NCBI GenBank assembly: GCA_020186115.1 | Contig: WSYJ01000173.1 | Location: forward strand, 62,001-126,000 | Direction: 5' to 3' | DNA length: 64,000 nucleotides | From: Histomonas meleagridis | Lineage: Eukaryota; Parabasalia; Tritrichomonadida; Dientamoebidae | Part shown: positions 1 through 9,630 of the stretch, piece by piece | Layout of the letters: every line of letters starts with the position of its first letter | Numbering within the stretch: position 1 is the first letter of the stretch | Made by a program: the position numbers and the translations under genes | Notes under the pieces: generated by a model | What the model was told of the DNA's origin: nothing | Databases searched by the model: none | Seen by the model: only the letters and a program-made list of their open reading frames with translations

Positions 1-134
1 TAGTGGCAACCAACAAATCACTAATTTGATAGTGGTTAAATATAAACCATTCAAATTCACTTTTTGAGCGTCTTATTTCATAAGAATAAAATACCCTTAA
101 CATGTCACCAAATTTTTCACCAACCGGAAATTGA
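1..134 (+). promoter_or_regulatory. Upstream region of the IBD gene with CACTTTTTGAGCG motif
   Basis: No gene is visible here. Bases 58-70 carry CACTTTTTGAGCG, which recurs at 11694-11706 (one mismatch) and at 47415-47427 on the minus strand. A role as a promoter element is inferred only from recurrence and position. Confidence 0.35.
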
Positions 135-224
135 ATGGAGCAAGTCACTATTTGCCGTTCAAAATCTTTCAATGAACTTTTTGTATGGTTTTGCTGTTTT
201 TTGATTATCTATTCATTTTCCCAA

Positions 225-857
225 ATGTTGAAGAGAACACAAATCAAGTCATATCCAAAGTTCTTCGAGCAACTCTGTCAAGCAGATCAAATTGATTACG
301 TTAATCTTCAAAAAAGCATCATGAGATCTTTTCTTATATCCAAAAATCCAAAAATTTGCGATAACTTTCAAAATGTTTTTGATTTGATCAAAGGATTTGT
401 ACAAAAAGAACCAGAAACACAAAATATAAAATCACTTGTTTGTGGCATTTTTTGGATGAATGATTATATTGTTATCAACACAAGACAGCTTCAATATATC
501 ATTGGTAAGTGTAAGTCATCTATCAACAACGGAATCCAAGCTATAGGATACGTTTTAGTTCCTACAACAGCAGAAATTGCAATTGAGCTTGGCAAAATCT
601 TTCCTTTCTTAAAGAATAACTTTTCTGAAATGAGGCAATGGACAGTACGCAAGCTTCGTACACAAGAAGAAGTTCCTGTTAAAGTTAAGCAAGCTCCAAT
701 TACTGAAAAACTTGATATATTCGATTTTAATCCTTTCAACCTTAATGTTGAAAACGCATACCCGGATGATACAGCTACACTTTCACCTGTTGAAGTTCCA
801 TACATATCAGATCAATTTTTTGTTGACCAAGATCCATTATGGTTTCACTATCACTAA
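225..857 (+). CDS. Initiator-binding (IBD) domain protein, IBP39-like
   Basis: This 210-residue protein resembles the winged-helix DNA-binding domain of the trichomonad initiator-binding protein IBP39, which recognises the TCA(+1)Y(T/A) start element and recruits RNA polymerase II. The core runs from about residue 10 to 145. It includes the stretch around CGIFWMNDYIVINTRQL and the basic helix GKCKSSINNG, typical of this family. The C-terminal 65 residues are acidic and Pro-rich and may contact polymerase. The frame is open from an ATG at 135, but that would add 30 hydrophobic residues. I prefer the ATG at 225 because TCATT (213-217) places a fitting initiator 10 nt upstream. Trichomonads have many IBD paralogues, so this need not be IBP39 itself. 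Confidence 0.72.
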   Translation: MLKRTQIKSYPKFFEQLCQADQIDYVNLQKSIMRSFLISKNPKICDNFQNVFDLIKGFVQKEPETQNIKSLVCGIFWMNDYIVINTRQLQYIIGKCKSSINNGIQAIGYVLVPTTAEIAIELGKIFPFLKNNFSEMRQWTVRKLRTQEEVPVKVKQAPITEKLDIFDFNPFNLNVENAYPDDTATLSPVEVPYISDQFFVDQDPLWFHYH

Positions 858-1108
858 TTATACTATCCAATAATAAATGTTTTTAATATGAACAAATATT
901 GCTTCAATAATTATTTTTTTTTTTTTTTGATTTAAAAATTTTGATGATTTAAAAATTTCAACATCAATTTTGTAATTACCATTTAATTCTTTTTTCGATT
1001 TGTCGTGATAAATAAATTATCATAAGTATCTGCTAGAAATGGTTTTGATCTTCAAATGAGAAGCGCTTTTCATCTTTGGAAACGATCAAAATTGCTTCAA
1101 AAACTGTA

Positions 1109-1615
1109 ATGGAGTACAACAATTCCTTTTCCGAAAAAGACCAAACTTCTTTGAATATCCCTAAATCTCCGCTTGTAGATGCACAAAACGAACTCGAAGA
1201 AAACACAAGTACGTTCAAATTATTCCAGCCATCAAATAATAGCTCAAAAAATCGAAAACAAAAAGGAAAAAAAGAACAAATAAACCTTCCTGAGCTACCT
1301 CAAATTCCATATTCCATTCCAAAACTTGAACTTCCTAACGAGTATATCAATACAAGTTTATTTGATTTAGATTCAATCTCAAGTAATTTGGATAACAACC
1401 TCAAAAACCTTTCAGAAATGTGTCATGATGCACTTCAAAATCTTATAAAACTTGAGGCGAAGTCAAAGAAATGTGTTCATTACTCAAAACTTACAAAAGC
1501 TATTAGTGACTCATCTCTCCAAGAAGCAAATCAAATATATGAAATCTATGATGAGCATAGCTTTAGCTCAATCATCCAGAATTCAGTGAAGGAAATTTTC
1601 AACCTTAAATCCTGA
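1109..1615 (+). CDS. Hypothetical acidic protein
   Basis: This is a 168-residue open frame from ATG 1109; the frame extends upstream only to a TTG. It is rich in Ser, Asn, Lys and Glu. A basic patch (NRKQKGKKEQ) is followed by a Pro/Leu-rich segment (LPELPQIPYSIPKLELP) and a probable helical C-terminal half. I see no known domain, signal peptide or membrane segment. Codon use matches the neighbours and it lies co-directionally 250 bp behind the IBD gene. It is probably a real lineage-specific gene of unknown function. Confidence 0.5.
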   Translation: MEYNNSFSEKDQTSLNIPKSPLVDAQNELEENTSTFKLFQPSNNSSKNRKQKGKKEQINLPELPQIPYSIPKLELPNEYINTSLFDLDSISSNLDNNLKNLSEMCHDALQNLIKLEAKSKKCVHYSKLTKAISDSSLQEANQIYEIYDEHSFSSIIQNSVKEIFNLKS

Positions 1616-1953
1616 AATTCCAGCCCAAAAAGAACGTTAATTTTAACGGTCGCATACCAACATTTTGGCATTTTTTGGAAATTTCTGCCATTATTGACAT
1701 GTTCGTTGTATCTTGTCCAAGTGATACGGTTTAACGTCTTTGTTCAAATAACCGTTAAAAATGGGGTAGCCAACCAGATATAAATTCACTTTTTGTCGTA
1801 TACTAAAAACAAAAATTATTTTACTTTCTTTGCAATAAAATGCGCAACGTTGTTTTTATTTTCTAAATAAGAGTCATTTAAAAAAAAAAATTAAAATTTT
1901 ATTAATTACATTTGATCAAAATTTACATGTTATTTTAACATATTTTAATGGTT
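1616..1953. other. Convergent intergenic region with promoter-like motifs
   Basis: The region lies between two gene 3' ends, yet it carries Myb-like AACGG/CCGTT sites (near 1636, 1725 and 1750) and CACTTTTTG at 1787-1795. I found no tRNA, snRNA hallmark or ORF. Confidence 0.3.
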
Positions 1954-3294
1954 TTACAGAGACATCTGTATCTTCTCATAATTATGGAGAAGAAGTCTAG
2001 TGTCAATATGCCGAAAAATATTGCAAAACATTTGACAAAAACACTGAGTATCATTCACAGGAATAAGATGTAGTTGCTCGTGGCCCAGAACAGAAGCAAT
2101 TGCAATGATTGTTTGTTTAAATTGAGTTAGATTTCCACTGAGTAACATTGCAACAAACATAAGAAGACGATCTTCTTGTGTTCTGCATTTGGCATAAAAG
2201 GAATCGCAATCAGCTTTGAAGAAGTCAAATGAATCAACTCCATGATCATTTATTACCTCAAATGTTGAAGGTGAAAGATTTAAAAGTGTTGCACGTACGC
2301 ACATAAAGTCTTTTTTAGGATCGTATTTGTCCTTAGAGATAATAGTCCATGCATCACGAACATATTTAAAGAGGAAAACTTCAGTTTGGTCGAACGTTAA
2401 TTTTGAACCGTCGACGAATTTGAATCCATTTTCATCGGCGTCGTCGGTTAGGAATGCTTGAAAAATTGTTTTAACCATTGATATGAATTGGGATGTTGGT
2501 GGAAATTCCCCAAAGTAATGTGTGAACATTGTCATAGAAAGGTTGAAAAACAATTTCTTATGATACTCTGTTTTGAGATGAGGTTTTTGAATCCATTTCT
2601 CAATACATGCAACAAATTCTCTTAGCTTAAAGTGATGTCTCCATTGCCCTTCTGTGGTAGACTCCCATTGCTTTTTAAGTTGTGCATAATCTGAATCAAA
2701 ATTTGGATCTGGATTAATGATTTTTTGTAATAACAATGGATACAAAACTTTTGGAATTTCAGTTGTAGAGAGTTTGATTGTTGATAAATTCATGGTTTCA
2801 ATATCTTCTTTTGTTAATGTTTTCATTGAACAATTTGGAATATTAGCATCTATTGTCCATAACATAAACGCATCAACGGGTCTTTGGTGGACATTTATTG
2901 AAGGTTGATATTTGGTATGTTTAAACAAATCTAAAAACTTTGAAATATTATTTGAATTATTTTTGGGTATATCCTTTAGCCAAAATGTTCTCCCATCGTC
3001 GATTGGTTCGAGGTTAAAATGCTTATTTAAAAATTGAATAATTAGATCAATATCCTTGTTGTTTTTCAAAAGAAAAAACCTATCTTGACCAGAGACATGA
3101 AAAGCAATTTTTGTTGGGTTATCTTTAAATAACTGAAATGTGCTGTTTGAAGTTAGAATATCAGTACAAAGAACAGATTCATCATCATTGCATCTTAATA
3201 TAATAGCATCATTTTCTTTTAGCAGCCGTAGTTTCACACTAAGTTTTGAATTTTCATCAAGTAGAATTACAGCATCTAAACTTAAGTTTTGCAT
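1954..3294 (-). CDS. Putative degenerate TBC (Rab-GAP)-like protein
   Basis: The protein has 446 residues and starts with an ATG. The first ~95 residues look like a PH/GRAM-type beta domain (strand-rich, ending in FFLLKNNKDIDLIIQFL). From about residue 200 the pattern YAQLKKQW...RHHFKLREFVACIEKW matches the opening of TBC domains of the TBC1D15/Gyp7 type. Later segments fit the TBC helices only weakly. The catalytic arginine motif (IxxDxxR) and glutamine motif (YxQ) are not recognisable, so a GAP activity is doubtful. The assignment is by eye from pattern and could be wrong; the safe description is a large helical protein with a PH-like N-terminus. It converges on the IBD-side genes and is followed tail-to-head by the IQ-motif gene. 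Confidence 0.4.
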   Translation of the reverse strand: MQNLSLDAVILLDENSKLSVKLRLLKENDAIILRCNDDESVLCTDILTSNSTFQLFKDNPTKIAFHVSGQDRFFLLKNNKDIDLIIQFLNKHFNLEPIDDGRTFWLKDIPKNNSNNISKFLDLFKHTKYQPSINVHQRPVDAFMLWTIDANIPNCSMKTLTKEDIETMNLSTIKLSTTEIPKVLYPLLLQKIINPDPNFDSDYAQLKKQWESTTEGQWRHHFKLREFVACIEKWIQKPHLKTEYHKKLFFNLSMTMFTHYFGEFPPTSQFISMVKTIFQAFLTDDADENGFKFVDGSKLTFDQTEVFLFKYVRDAWTIISKDKYDPKKDFMCVRATLLNLSPSTFEVINDHGVDSFDFFKADCDSFYAKCRTQEDRLLMFVAMLLSGNLTQFKQTIIAIASVLGHEQLHLIPVNDTQCFCQMFCNIFRHIDTRLLLHNYEKIQMSL

Positions 3295-3416
3295 TTTTTG
3301 AAGATTTCACATGACATGTCTTAGATTTTTAATTTTTGCCTTTTCGAAGAAAATTTTGTTAAAACTATACGCGAACAATTTTAGGCTAAAAATTGGCATT
3401 ATGTTGAGAAACATAT

Positions 3417-3923
3417 TTATTCAAATTGAATTGAAAGAATGTCATTGATCAATTGTTTCCTTATTTGTCTGTCTGCTTCATTTCGACCATTTGATGGGCG
3501 AACGATCATAGCCATTCCAAATTTGATTTTGTCGGATTTCTTTCCATACTTTTTGGCACGCCAAAATCTTTGAATCATAACAGCACAGAAGGATGGGTAG
3601 CAATCAAAAAATTTGTCAATACACTTCACAAGTGTTTTGGAATAGGACTCAATGTTAAACCCTCCACCAAATTGAAGAAGTCCAATTTGTGCAATAATAG
3701 AACGTACTTGTGCAACATTCTTCAAGAATGGATCTTGAGATAAAAGAGATGGAACAAGTGGATCATTAGATGGCTTATCGAACAAGTCCTTGAAAAGATA
3801 TGTTGTTGACTCATCACAAACTGGTAGTGGTGTGAGGCAAGACAAGCTGTTTTCGTTAATATCAGGGAAATCGCCAAAAAGAGAAGGAACAACTTCTCCC
3901 ATTTCTTCTTCTTCTTCCATCAT
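3417..3923 (-). CDS. Small acidic protein with IQ-like motif
   Basis: This protein has 168 residues. The longer open frame begins at a TTG; the first ATGs are two in tandem (MMEEEEEMGE) at 3923, which I take as the start. The N-terminal half is acidic. Near residue 125 lies AVMIQRFWRAKKYGKK, which fits the IQ calmodulin-binding pattern (IQxxxR...K). Calmodulin or a myosin-light-chain-like partner is therefore possible. I recognise no other domain. The basic C-terminus contains RPSNGRNEADRQIRK. It lies in the same direction as, and 122 bp upstream of, the TBC-like gene. Confidence 0.5.
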   Translation of the reverse strand: MMEEEEEMGEVVPSLFGDFPDINENSLSCLTPLPVCDESTTYLFKDLFDKPSNDPLVPSLLSQDPFLKNVAQVRSIIAQIGLLQFGGGFNIESYSKTLVKCIDKFFDCYPSFCAVMIQRFWRAKKYGKKSDKIKFGMAMIVRPSNGRNEADRQIRKQLINDILSIQFE

Positions 3924-4273
3924 TTCAAAGAATAGCTTGTCAAAGTGTAAAACCGCCAAATGCCACACAAAATTGGTGGTTATGACAATGAAAACTAGCT
4001 GGCCACATTTCAATGCGTTACTTCATTTAAAAATATTTTTTGTTTACAAAACTGTTTTTAATCCATGAAAAAATAACCACTGTATATCGTGGATATACAA
4101 AAATAAACTATTTGGAAAACCAAGGTCATTTCCAAGGCATTCCTTTTAAACATGAGAAAAATGCATACAGAAAAATATTTTTTGAAAAAATTCATATCCA
4201 CTAATTGAATTAATTCATGTTAAAAAATGTAATTTAATGGATAAAAATTGATGGTTATTATAATCAGTTTAAT

Positions 4274-4552
4274 TTACTTTGCTTGAGCTTCACGGAGACG
4301 TTTGATTGCTGCACGAGCAGTGAGAGCAGCTGGTGTTGATGGAATATAAGCGCCACCTGTTGTAGCCTTACCACATTTCTGGCATTTCCAAATTCCTACA
4401 ACTGTTCTTCTGACGGATGTTTTTCCACAAAATGGACATGGGTACTTCTTACGTTGTGAAATTTCTATCTTCTTGATTGTCTTACGAAGGGAAGCACCAT
4501 AGCGAACGCCATATTTACCAACAATTCCTACTTTCTTTGTTCTGCGAGCCAT
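4274..4552 (-). CDS. RPL37A: 60S ribosomal protein eL43 (L37A)
   Basis: This is a 92-residue large-subunit ribosomal protein. The N-terminus [19 protein letters not shown] is nearly invariant in eL43. The C4 zinc ribbon is complete, with CPFC and CQKC separated by the usual spacing, and the C-terminus [13 protein letters not shown] is also typical. The open frame extends 7 codons upstream to a TTG; the family start is the ATG at 4552. The leader contains TCCTTTTCTTTAAA just before the ATG, similar to the uS10 leader (CCTTCCTTTAACAA). It is divergent from the gene at 4668, with 115 bp between the starts. Confidence 0.95.
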   Translation of the reverse strand: MARRTKKVGIVGKYGVRYGASLRKTIKKIEISQRKKYPCPFCGKTSVRRTVVGIWKCQKCGKATTGGAYIPSTPAALTARAAIKRLREAQAK

Positions 4553-4667
4553 TTTAAAGAAAAGGATGGCCAAGCCGTTTTTGCAATTGAAATATTCTAT
4601 CGTTGTTACCCAAGGTTACCCCGCCATAAATGTAAAGTATTTAAATCTAAAAAACTTTTGTTGCAGA

Positions 4668-6962
4668 ATGGATTTCTTGAAAAAATGTTGGAATGAACAA
4701 TTGGAACCAGAAATCTTTCTCGATGAAATAAACAGAAGGAGAGAAAAAAACTTTCAAAAAAATGTTTTTAAAAATCTCTTATCATTATGTGGAGAAAAAA
4801 ACTTACCAAATTATTTGTTCATCCAATACCTACTGAAAATATGCGAATCAAAGCCGAAAATATTTATGGAAGCTTTCAGTGAAATAGATGATTTAAATCA
4901 AAAAGGAATTTTAAGACTTTTATGTGAAGTTGAAGAAAATTTTTTCAGTAGTCTAGAAATCAACTCCGATGTTTCTGCTAGAATCGTAGTTAATATTATT
5001 AGAATTTGTGTTACAAATGTTGAAGATGAAGATTTAGCAAAAAGAGCTCTTTCAAATTTATCTCTTTTCCCTTACTTTGCTGTTCTTATTGCATCAGCTC
5101 GAATGTATTTTTATAATGAAATTGTTGAACTTCGTCCATATTTTAGGAAAATTGTTCCTGTTCAATTTGATTTTGAAGCCTCACTTACATTTCCTATCGA
5201 ACTTATAGATGATGCCATTATGTTGGATGATTTTGGTGATCCTGATCTTTTTCCACGCCATGAAATAATCTCATTTTTTGTTACAAATACAAATATATCA
5301 TTACATGGATTTATTTCACAAAAAGTATTTTATAAGCTTTACTTATGCTTAGTTTCAGATTTTATCTCAAGTCAATCACTTCAAAGAGCTTTTGTCATTA
5401 CAAATTCATTTGTTCAAATAATACGTTGCAACGATAGGAACTTTCTGAACGATACAACAGCGGTTTTATTTTCATCGGAAGATGTCAGAAATTTATTCCA
5501 AAAAATCAAAGAAAATGATTGTATTACTGATGAACCATATTCATTTATAGGTACTCCAGAAGATTTAAATGAAGTTGAACAACTTTTAATTGAGATTCCA
5601 TATACTGGTATTGATCAAACGAATATAATTCAATCCATATATGCACATCCAGCATTATCATCATCATTTATACGATTAATAAAAGAACGAATGAATCCAG
5701 ATAATGAATTACAATCTGAACATTATGCAAAACAAATGTTATCTGTCTATATTGATTTAACATGGTTTCTAATTGAACAAGGAACATTTTTCACATTTAT
5801 TACTCATACGCTTGAAATCTCAATGGGAATAAGGGATGCAGATTGTTTTTATTCTGTTTGGATATTACCATTAACATTATTACGATATGCATATGGTAAT
5901 TCATCACAAACAATTCGAGATCAAATTATTTCATATATCGAAAATTATAAAATGGAATATATTTATTTTTTAAAGAGTTTATTACAAATAGATTGTGATG
6001 ATGAAGAAATACCTCAAACAGATTATACTGATGGAACTCTTGCAATGGAACCTGCTATGACTCTTTATCAATTATTAAGAAATGAAATTAATGTCGACGA
6101 TATACTTCAAAATATTAATGAAAGAATTTATCTTTGGGTTCCTATTTTAATTTGGGCTTTTAAATCAGAAGAATCTAAAAAAGTAAATAGTGTAAAACAT
6201 CCAAATTCACCTTTGATTAACTTCTTGTTCCATAGCGTAATGTTAAAATCGACAAACCCTGTAAGAGGTTGGAGATATGCTATGGGTGAAACTGATTATC
6301 AAATAATAACACTTTTTAGACCTGAAAACGTTTCCGCTATAAAGCAAACAATTTTTGAACAGTTTAACGTTCTCTCACGGCCCTCCCCAATTGATGCAGG
6401 TCAACTTGCGAAAATTTTAACAACATGGCGTGCGTGGGCAACAATTTTCTCATTTAATGAACTTTTGAAAGTTATATTAAGTCAGCTCGTTTGGAAAACA
6501 GTTCATAGATTAGTTCCTAGAGAAGAAAATAATCTTTTTCAATCTGTTGCTTATATTTTATCAATAATGATAAACGAAGAAAAGGATTTGATCAACGTTG
6601 CAATTGATATGATTCTAGATACTGCACGTAATAACATTGTGACTTTAATTAGTGGAGTTGGAATTGCTGGTTTGTGCTTAATTCTAATACTAACATTCGA
6701 TGGACCTTGGGAAGAAGTGTATAAACGAGTGTTACAGTTTTGCATCGAATCACTTGAAACTGATGAATTATTACAACAAACCAAAACTATTTTTTCTTTA
6801 ACCTTTATCCGAAAATCTTTTATAATTCCACGTTTGCGGAGCATTGTAACATCTGATGAAGTGTTTGATGCTCTACAGAAAGTTGATGATTGGAAAGCAA
6901 TGATTGACTTCTGTATTTCGAGGCATCAATTCATTTCAGATCAAAATAATGTATTTAAATAA
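4668..6962 (+). CDS. Large helical-repeat protein, unknown function
   Basis: This is a 764-residue protein, almost wholly helical with Leu/Ile spacing like HEAT or ARM repeats. It has no signal peptide. A hydrophobic stretch near residue 680-700 (ISGVGIAGLCLILILTF) could be a buried helix or a membrane segment. Large scaffolds such as Mediator, nuclear-transport or Integrator subunits have this general look, but I cannot name it. An ATG at 4566 would make the gene overlap the eL43 leader, and 34 atypical residues would precede MDFLKKCWNEQLEPE. I therefore chose 4668. TATCGTTGTTACCC lies in the shared divergent promoter. Confidence 0.65.
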   Translation: MDFLKKCWNEQLEPEIFLDEINRRREKNFQKNVFKNLLSLCGEKNLPNYLFIQYLLKICESKPKIFMEAFSEIDDLNQKGILRLLCEVEENFFSSLEINSDVSARIVVNIIRICVTNVEDEDLAKRALSNLSLFPYFAVLIASARMYFYNEIVELRPYFRKIVPVQFDFEASLTFPIELIDDAIMLDDFGDPDLFPRHEIISFFVTNTNISLHGFISQKVFYKLYLCLVSDFISSQSLQRAFVITNSFVQIIRCNDRNFLNDTTAVLFSSEDVRNLFQKIKENDCITDEPYSFIGTPEDLNEVEQLLIEIPYTGIDQTNIIQSIYAHPALSSSFIRLIKERMNPDNELQSEHYAKQMLSVYIDLTWFLIEQGTFFTFITHTLEISMGIRDADCFYSVWILPLTLLRYAYGNSSQTIRDQIISYIENYKMEYIYFLKSLLQIDCDDEEIPQTDYTDGTLAMEPAMTLYQLLRNEINVDDILQNINERIYLWVPILIWAFKSEESKKVNSVKHPNSPLINFLFHSVMLKSTNPVRGWRYAMGETDYQIITLFRPENVSAIKQTIFEQFNVLSRPSPIDAGQLAKILTTWRAWATIFSFNELLKVILSQLVWKTVHRLVPREENNLFQSVAYILSIMINEEKDLINVAIDMILDTARNNIVTLISGVGIAGLCLILILTFDGPWEEVYKRVLQFCIESLETDELLQQTKTIFSLTFIRKSFIIPRLRSIVTSDEVFDALQKVDDWKAMIDFCISRHQFISDQNNVFK

Positions 6963-7090
6963 TTATTTTGCCTTTTTTTTTTTTTTGTTTGTTAACAAAT
7001 TATTACATATTTTTCTTCATTTAATTTTTAAGGTATCAAAAAGGCACTTAAAGTTTAGCACTTTTGTTCTAACTTGTGACCAAAAATTTA

Positions 7091-7633
7091 ATGAATGTGA
7101 ATTACATTCAATCAAATTATTTTTACCATCCTAAAAAAGAAGACATTGTAGTTGGAATAATTGATAGAAGGCAAAATGAAGATTGGCTTGTAAATATTGG
7201 ATATTCACACAATGCATTATTACCTCAACTTGCTTTTGATGGTGCTACCAAAAAAACATGTCCAAAATTCAATCCAGGAGAAATGGTTGCTGCTTATGTT
7301 GAAGAAGTTCCAGAATCGGGCGAAATATTATTAAATTGTATACCAAGAACGAATGCAGAAAGACTTGGTGCACTTGTTGGTGGCTCTCTTCTAAGGTGTA
7401 ATCCCAAGGCAATACAAATGATCACAGAATTAAAATTACTTGAAAAAATTACTCAAGTACCAATTCGTGTTGTTTTTGGTATGAATGGTAGAATCTTTAT
7501 TGATGCTAGTACTGCAGAAATATCAGAAAGGCTTGTATTTGCTTTGATGGTAGCATTCGATAATCCAGATAATATAGTAGAAACTTATGAAAATCAACTA
7601 GCTCTCATCAAATTCCCTACAACAAACAATTAG
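7091..7633 (+). CDS. RRP40: Exosome subunit Rrp40-like (S1 and KH domains)
   Basis: This 180-residue protein matches the S1-KH part of Rrp40/EXOSC3, an RNA-binding cap subunit of the exosome that feeds RNA to the 3'-5' exonuclease. Diagnostic segments are YFYHPKKEDIVVGIID at the S1 entry, LAFDGATKKTCPKF in the S1 domain and VVFGMNGRIFID in the KH domain, which corresponds to FGMNGRIWV of Rrp40. The family is usually about 230-275 residues and has an N-terminal domain of 70-80 residues before S1. Here the frame is closed just upstream and that domain is missing. No splice signals are obvious between 6963 and 7090, so this seems a truncated form. The frame opens at a GTG; the first ATG is 7091. 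Confidence 0.8.
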   Translation: MNVNYIQSNYFYHPKKEDIVVGIIDRRQNEDWLVNIGYSHNALLPQLAFDGATKKTCPKFNPGEMVAAYVEEVPESGEILLNCIPRTNAERLGALVGGSLLRCNPKAIQMITELKLLEKITQVPIRVVFGMNGRIFIDASTAEISERLVFALMVAFDNPDNIVETYENQLALIKFPTTNN

Positions 7634-7815
7634 AGTACCTTGTTTTTTACACAAAAATAAAAATTAATTCTTAATAAATTCACAAATTAAACAAATTGTT
7701 TTTTTCCATTACTTACGTAAAATTTTTCTTATTGTTGATCTGCATTTTTAATATTTTTTGTTCTAATGAAGAAATTTATTACAACAAAATATTTTGTCAC
7801 TTTTTTGGTACCAAA

Positions 7816-9438
7816 ATGTCGTCGCTTCCAGATGGAAATCTCCGTAATTCACCAGTTTTAGTTTCTGCATTTAATCCACAAACAAATCAATATCAACAAA
7901 TTGGTAAAACCATTGTTGCTGCTATTCGTAAAAGCGGAAATATTATAATATTAGTTATGGGTCCTAATCGTCAAGCCATATCAATGTGTCCAGCTACACC
8001 ACAAATAAACTGGGTCATTCAAAATGATGTATATTGTTCTTATGTTGATTCCCGTAATGCACGTTTTCTTCTTTTATTTGACAATGCACAAGAATGTCAA
8101 CTTTTTACTGCAATTGCACTTTCTGCCAAGCTTGCACAATCACCAGAACCTATTTGTATAGTTCAATCTGATGGTCCCTTAATGAATGGATCAGATCGAT
8201 TAAATGTTAAATATCGCTGTTATGACTTTACCCAACCAAAGATTGAAGCTCCTATTATGCAAGAAGACAATTTTGAGATCTCATCTACTGATTCCACCCC
8301 ACTTACCACCATCATCAAAAGTGGACATTTTGGATCTAAGTTTATAGTACAATATCCAAACAACGTCATAGCCATAGTTGAGTCCATTTATGAGAAGAAA
8401 GAGCTCCCATCCATTACATCTTCGACACCACAATCTGAATCACCCAAATCCGACTCTCCCAAACCCAAACCAAAGAAGCCAAAGACACCAAATCCCGAAC
8501 CCCCAGCTCCACAACCCCAATCCCAGCCTCCAACACCACAACCTTCGCAATCATCACCACAAATTCCACCACAACAAACATCCATTCAGCCAACTGAGCC
8601 ACCACAGCAACAGCCAATGTACGATTCCCAGCTCGAATCCATCCGTAACGAGATGCAAGCCAAGTTCACCGAACTCTCGCAAATGATCGCTTCACTCCGC
8701 CGCACGCAAGTCGGCTACTCCAACATACCTCTTTCCTCGGATATATTGGTCAGTTCTGTTCAGCGCCTTCTTCACGAGAACCAAGTCAAGGATGTTCTCA
8801 TTTCCGAGAAACAAGAGCTCATTAACTTATTACGCGAACGACATTCGGACACACGCGAACGCGATGCGCTTCGTATCCAATTAGCGGAACTTAGTTCAAA
8901 GCTTTCTGCGCAGCGTCAGTTGACACAACAAAAGCGCGACCAAAAGGAGAAACTGAACAAACAAATCGAAGAACTTCGCGAGCAAATCGAAAAGGCGAAA
9001 ATCGATTCCGAGAAACGACTTAGCGAACTAAATCTTCAACTCGAAGAGGAGAAACAAAAGCAATTCCAAGAGTTGGAGCAACAACGTAAGCAACTTGAAT
9101 GGAACGCGAAGAATGCCGAAGAAGAAGTAAACAAAATCAAAGCCGAATATCAACGAGCGCTTGACGAGAACAAAATGCTGAAGCAAAAGGCGTCGAAGGA
9201 TATGTCGAAAGAACTCGAGAAGATGAAGAAGGCAATGCCTGTGCTGATGCAGAGAACTATAAAGCAAATGGTGTCCGGCGTGTACCAAATGATAAGGGAT
9301 AACTTCGACGAGGAAACGGAATACGACGGATTGACTGTGATGAAGGCGATACGAAACGCGTTGCAGGCACAAACAAACGAAATGTTGGAACAAATCGACC
9401 CACAAGATGACGACGAGGAAGAAGAAGATGAAGAATGA
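7816..9438 (+). CDS. FKBP15/WAFL-like protein
   Basis: The protein has 540 residues. Residues 1-105 look like the WH1-like N-terminal domain of FKBP15: LVSAFNPQTNQYQQIGK, then the CSYVDSRNARFLLLFDNAQE segment. Residues 110-200 occupy the place of the FKBP domain and keep SDGPLMNGSDRLNVKY, but later PPIase residues are not visible, so isomerase activity is unlikely. A Pro/Gln-rich linker (about 205-270) follows, then VSSVQRLLHENQVKDVL and a long coiled coil. The end MQRTIKQMVSGVYQMIRDNF, followed by an acidic tail, mirrors the FKBP15 C-terminus. In animals FKBP15 links endosomes to actin. The order of parts makes this a good match despite low identity. The frame opens at a TTG; ATG 7816 follows GGTACCAAA. 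Confidence 0.7.
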   Translation: MSSLPDGNLRNSPVLVSAFNPQTNQYQQIGKTIVAAIRKSGNIIILVMGPNRQAISMCPATPQINWVIQNDVYCSYVDSRNARFLLLFDNAQECQLFTAIALSAKLAQSPEPICIVQSDGPLMNGSDRLNVKYRCYDFTQPKIEAPIMQEDNFEISSTDSTPLTTIIKSGHFGSKFIVQYPNNVIAIVESIYEKKELPSITSSTPQSESPKSDSPKPKPKKPKTPNPEPPAPQPQSQPPTPQPSQSSPQIPPQQTSIQPTEPPQQQPMYDSQLESIRNEMQAKFTELSQMIASLRRTQVGYSNIPLSSDILVSSVQRLLHENQVKDVLISEKQELINLLRERHSDTRERDALRIQLAELSSKLSAQRQLTQQKRDQKEKLNKQIEELREQIEKAKIDSEKRLSELNLQLEEEKQKQFQELEQQRKQLEWNAKNAEEEVNKIKAEYQRALDENKMLKQKASKDMSKELEKMKKAMPVLMQRTIKQMVSGVYQMIRDNFDEETEYDGLTVMKAIRNALQAQTNEMLEQIDPQDDDEEEEDEE

Positions 9439-9630
9439 ATTCTTTCGATTCGTAATTTTATAATATGTTAACGAAATGAATAATGAGAAATCAATAAATA
9501 AAAATTATTTTGCTCAGAGTTGTTGTGAATGAAATTCTTGATTAAAACGTCAGTTGTTAACAATATAATTTACGTAGGAAGAGAAAACAAATCCAATGAA
9601 ATAAAAAGACGTTTAAAGTTGTGGTTTTTT

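Noticed and set aside
1616-1953. A spliceosomal snRNA gene
   Set aside because: No U1, U2, U4, U5 or U6 core sequence could be found on either strand.
3924-4013. N-terminal extensions that begin at TTG or GTG (for example here, 7076, 7696, 43664, 55981, 57183 and 60882)
   Set aside because: Nuclear genes of this type start at ATG, and the extra residues do not match the families.
8378-8686. Open frames overlapping the FKBP15-like Pro/Gln-rich linker
   Set aside because: They are shadow frames caused by biased composition of the linker.
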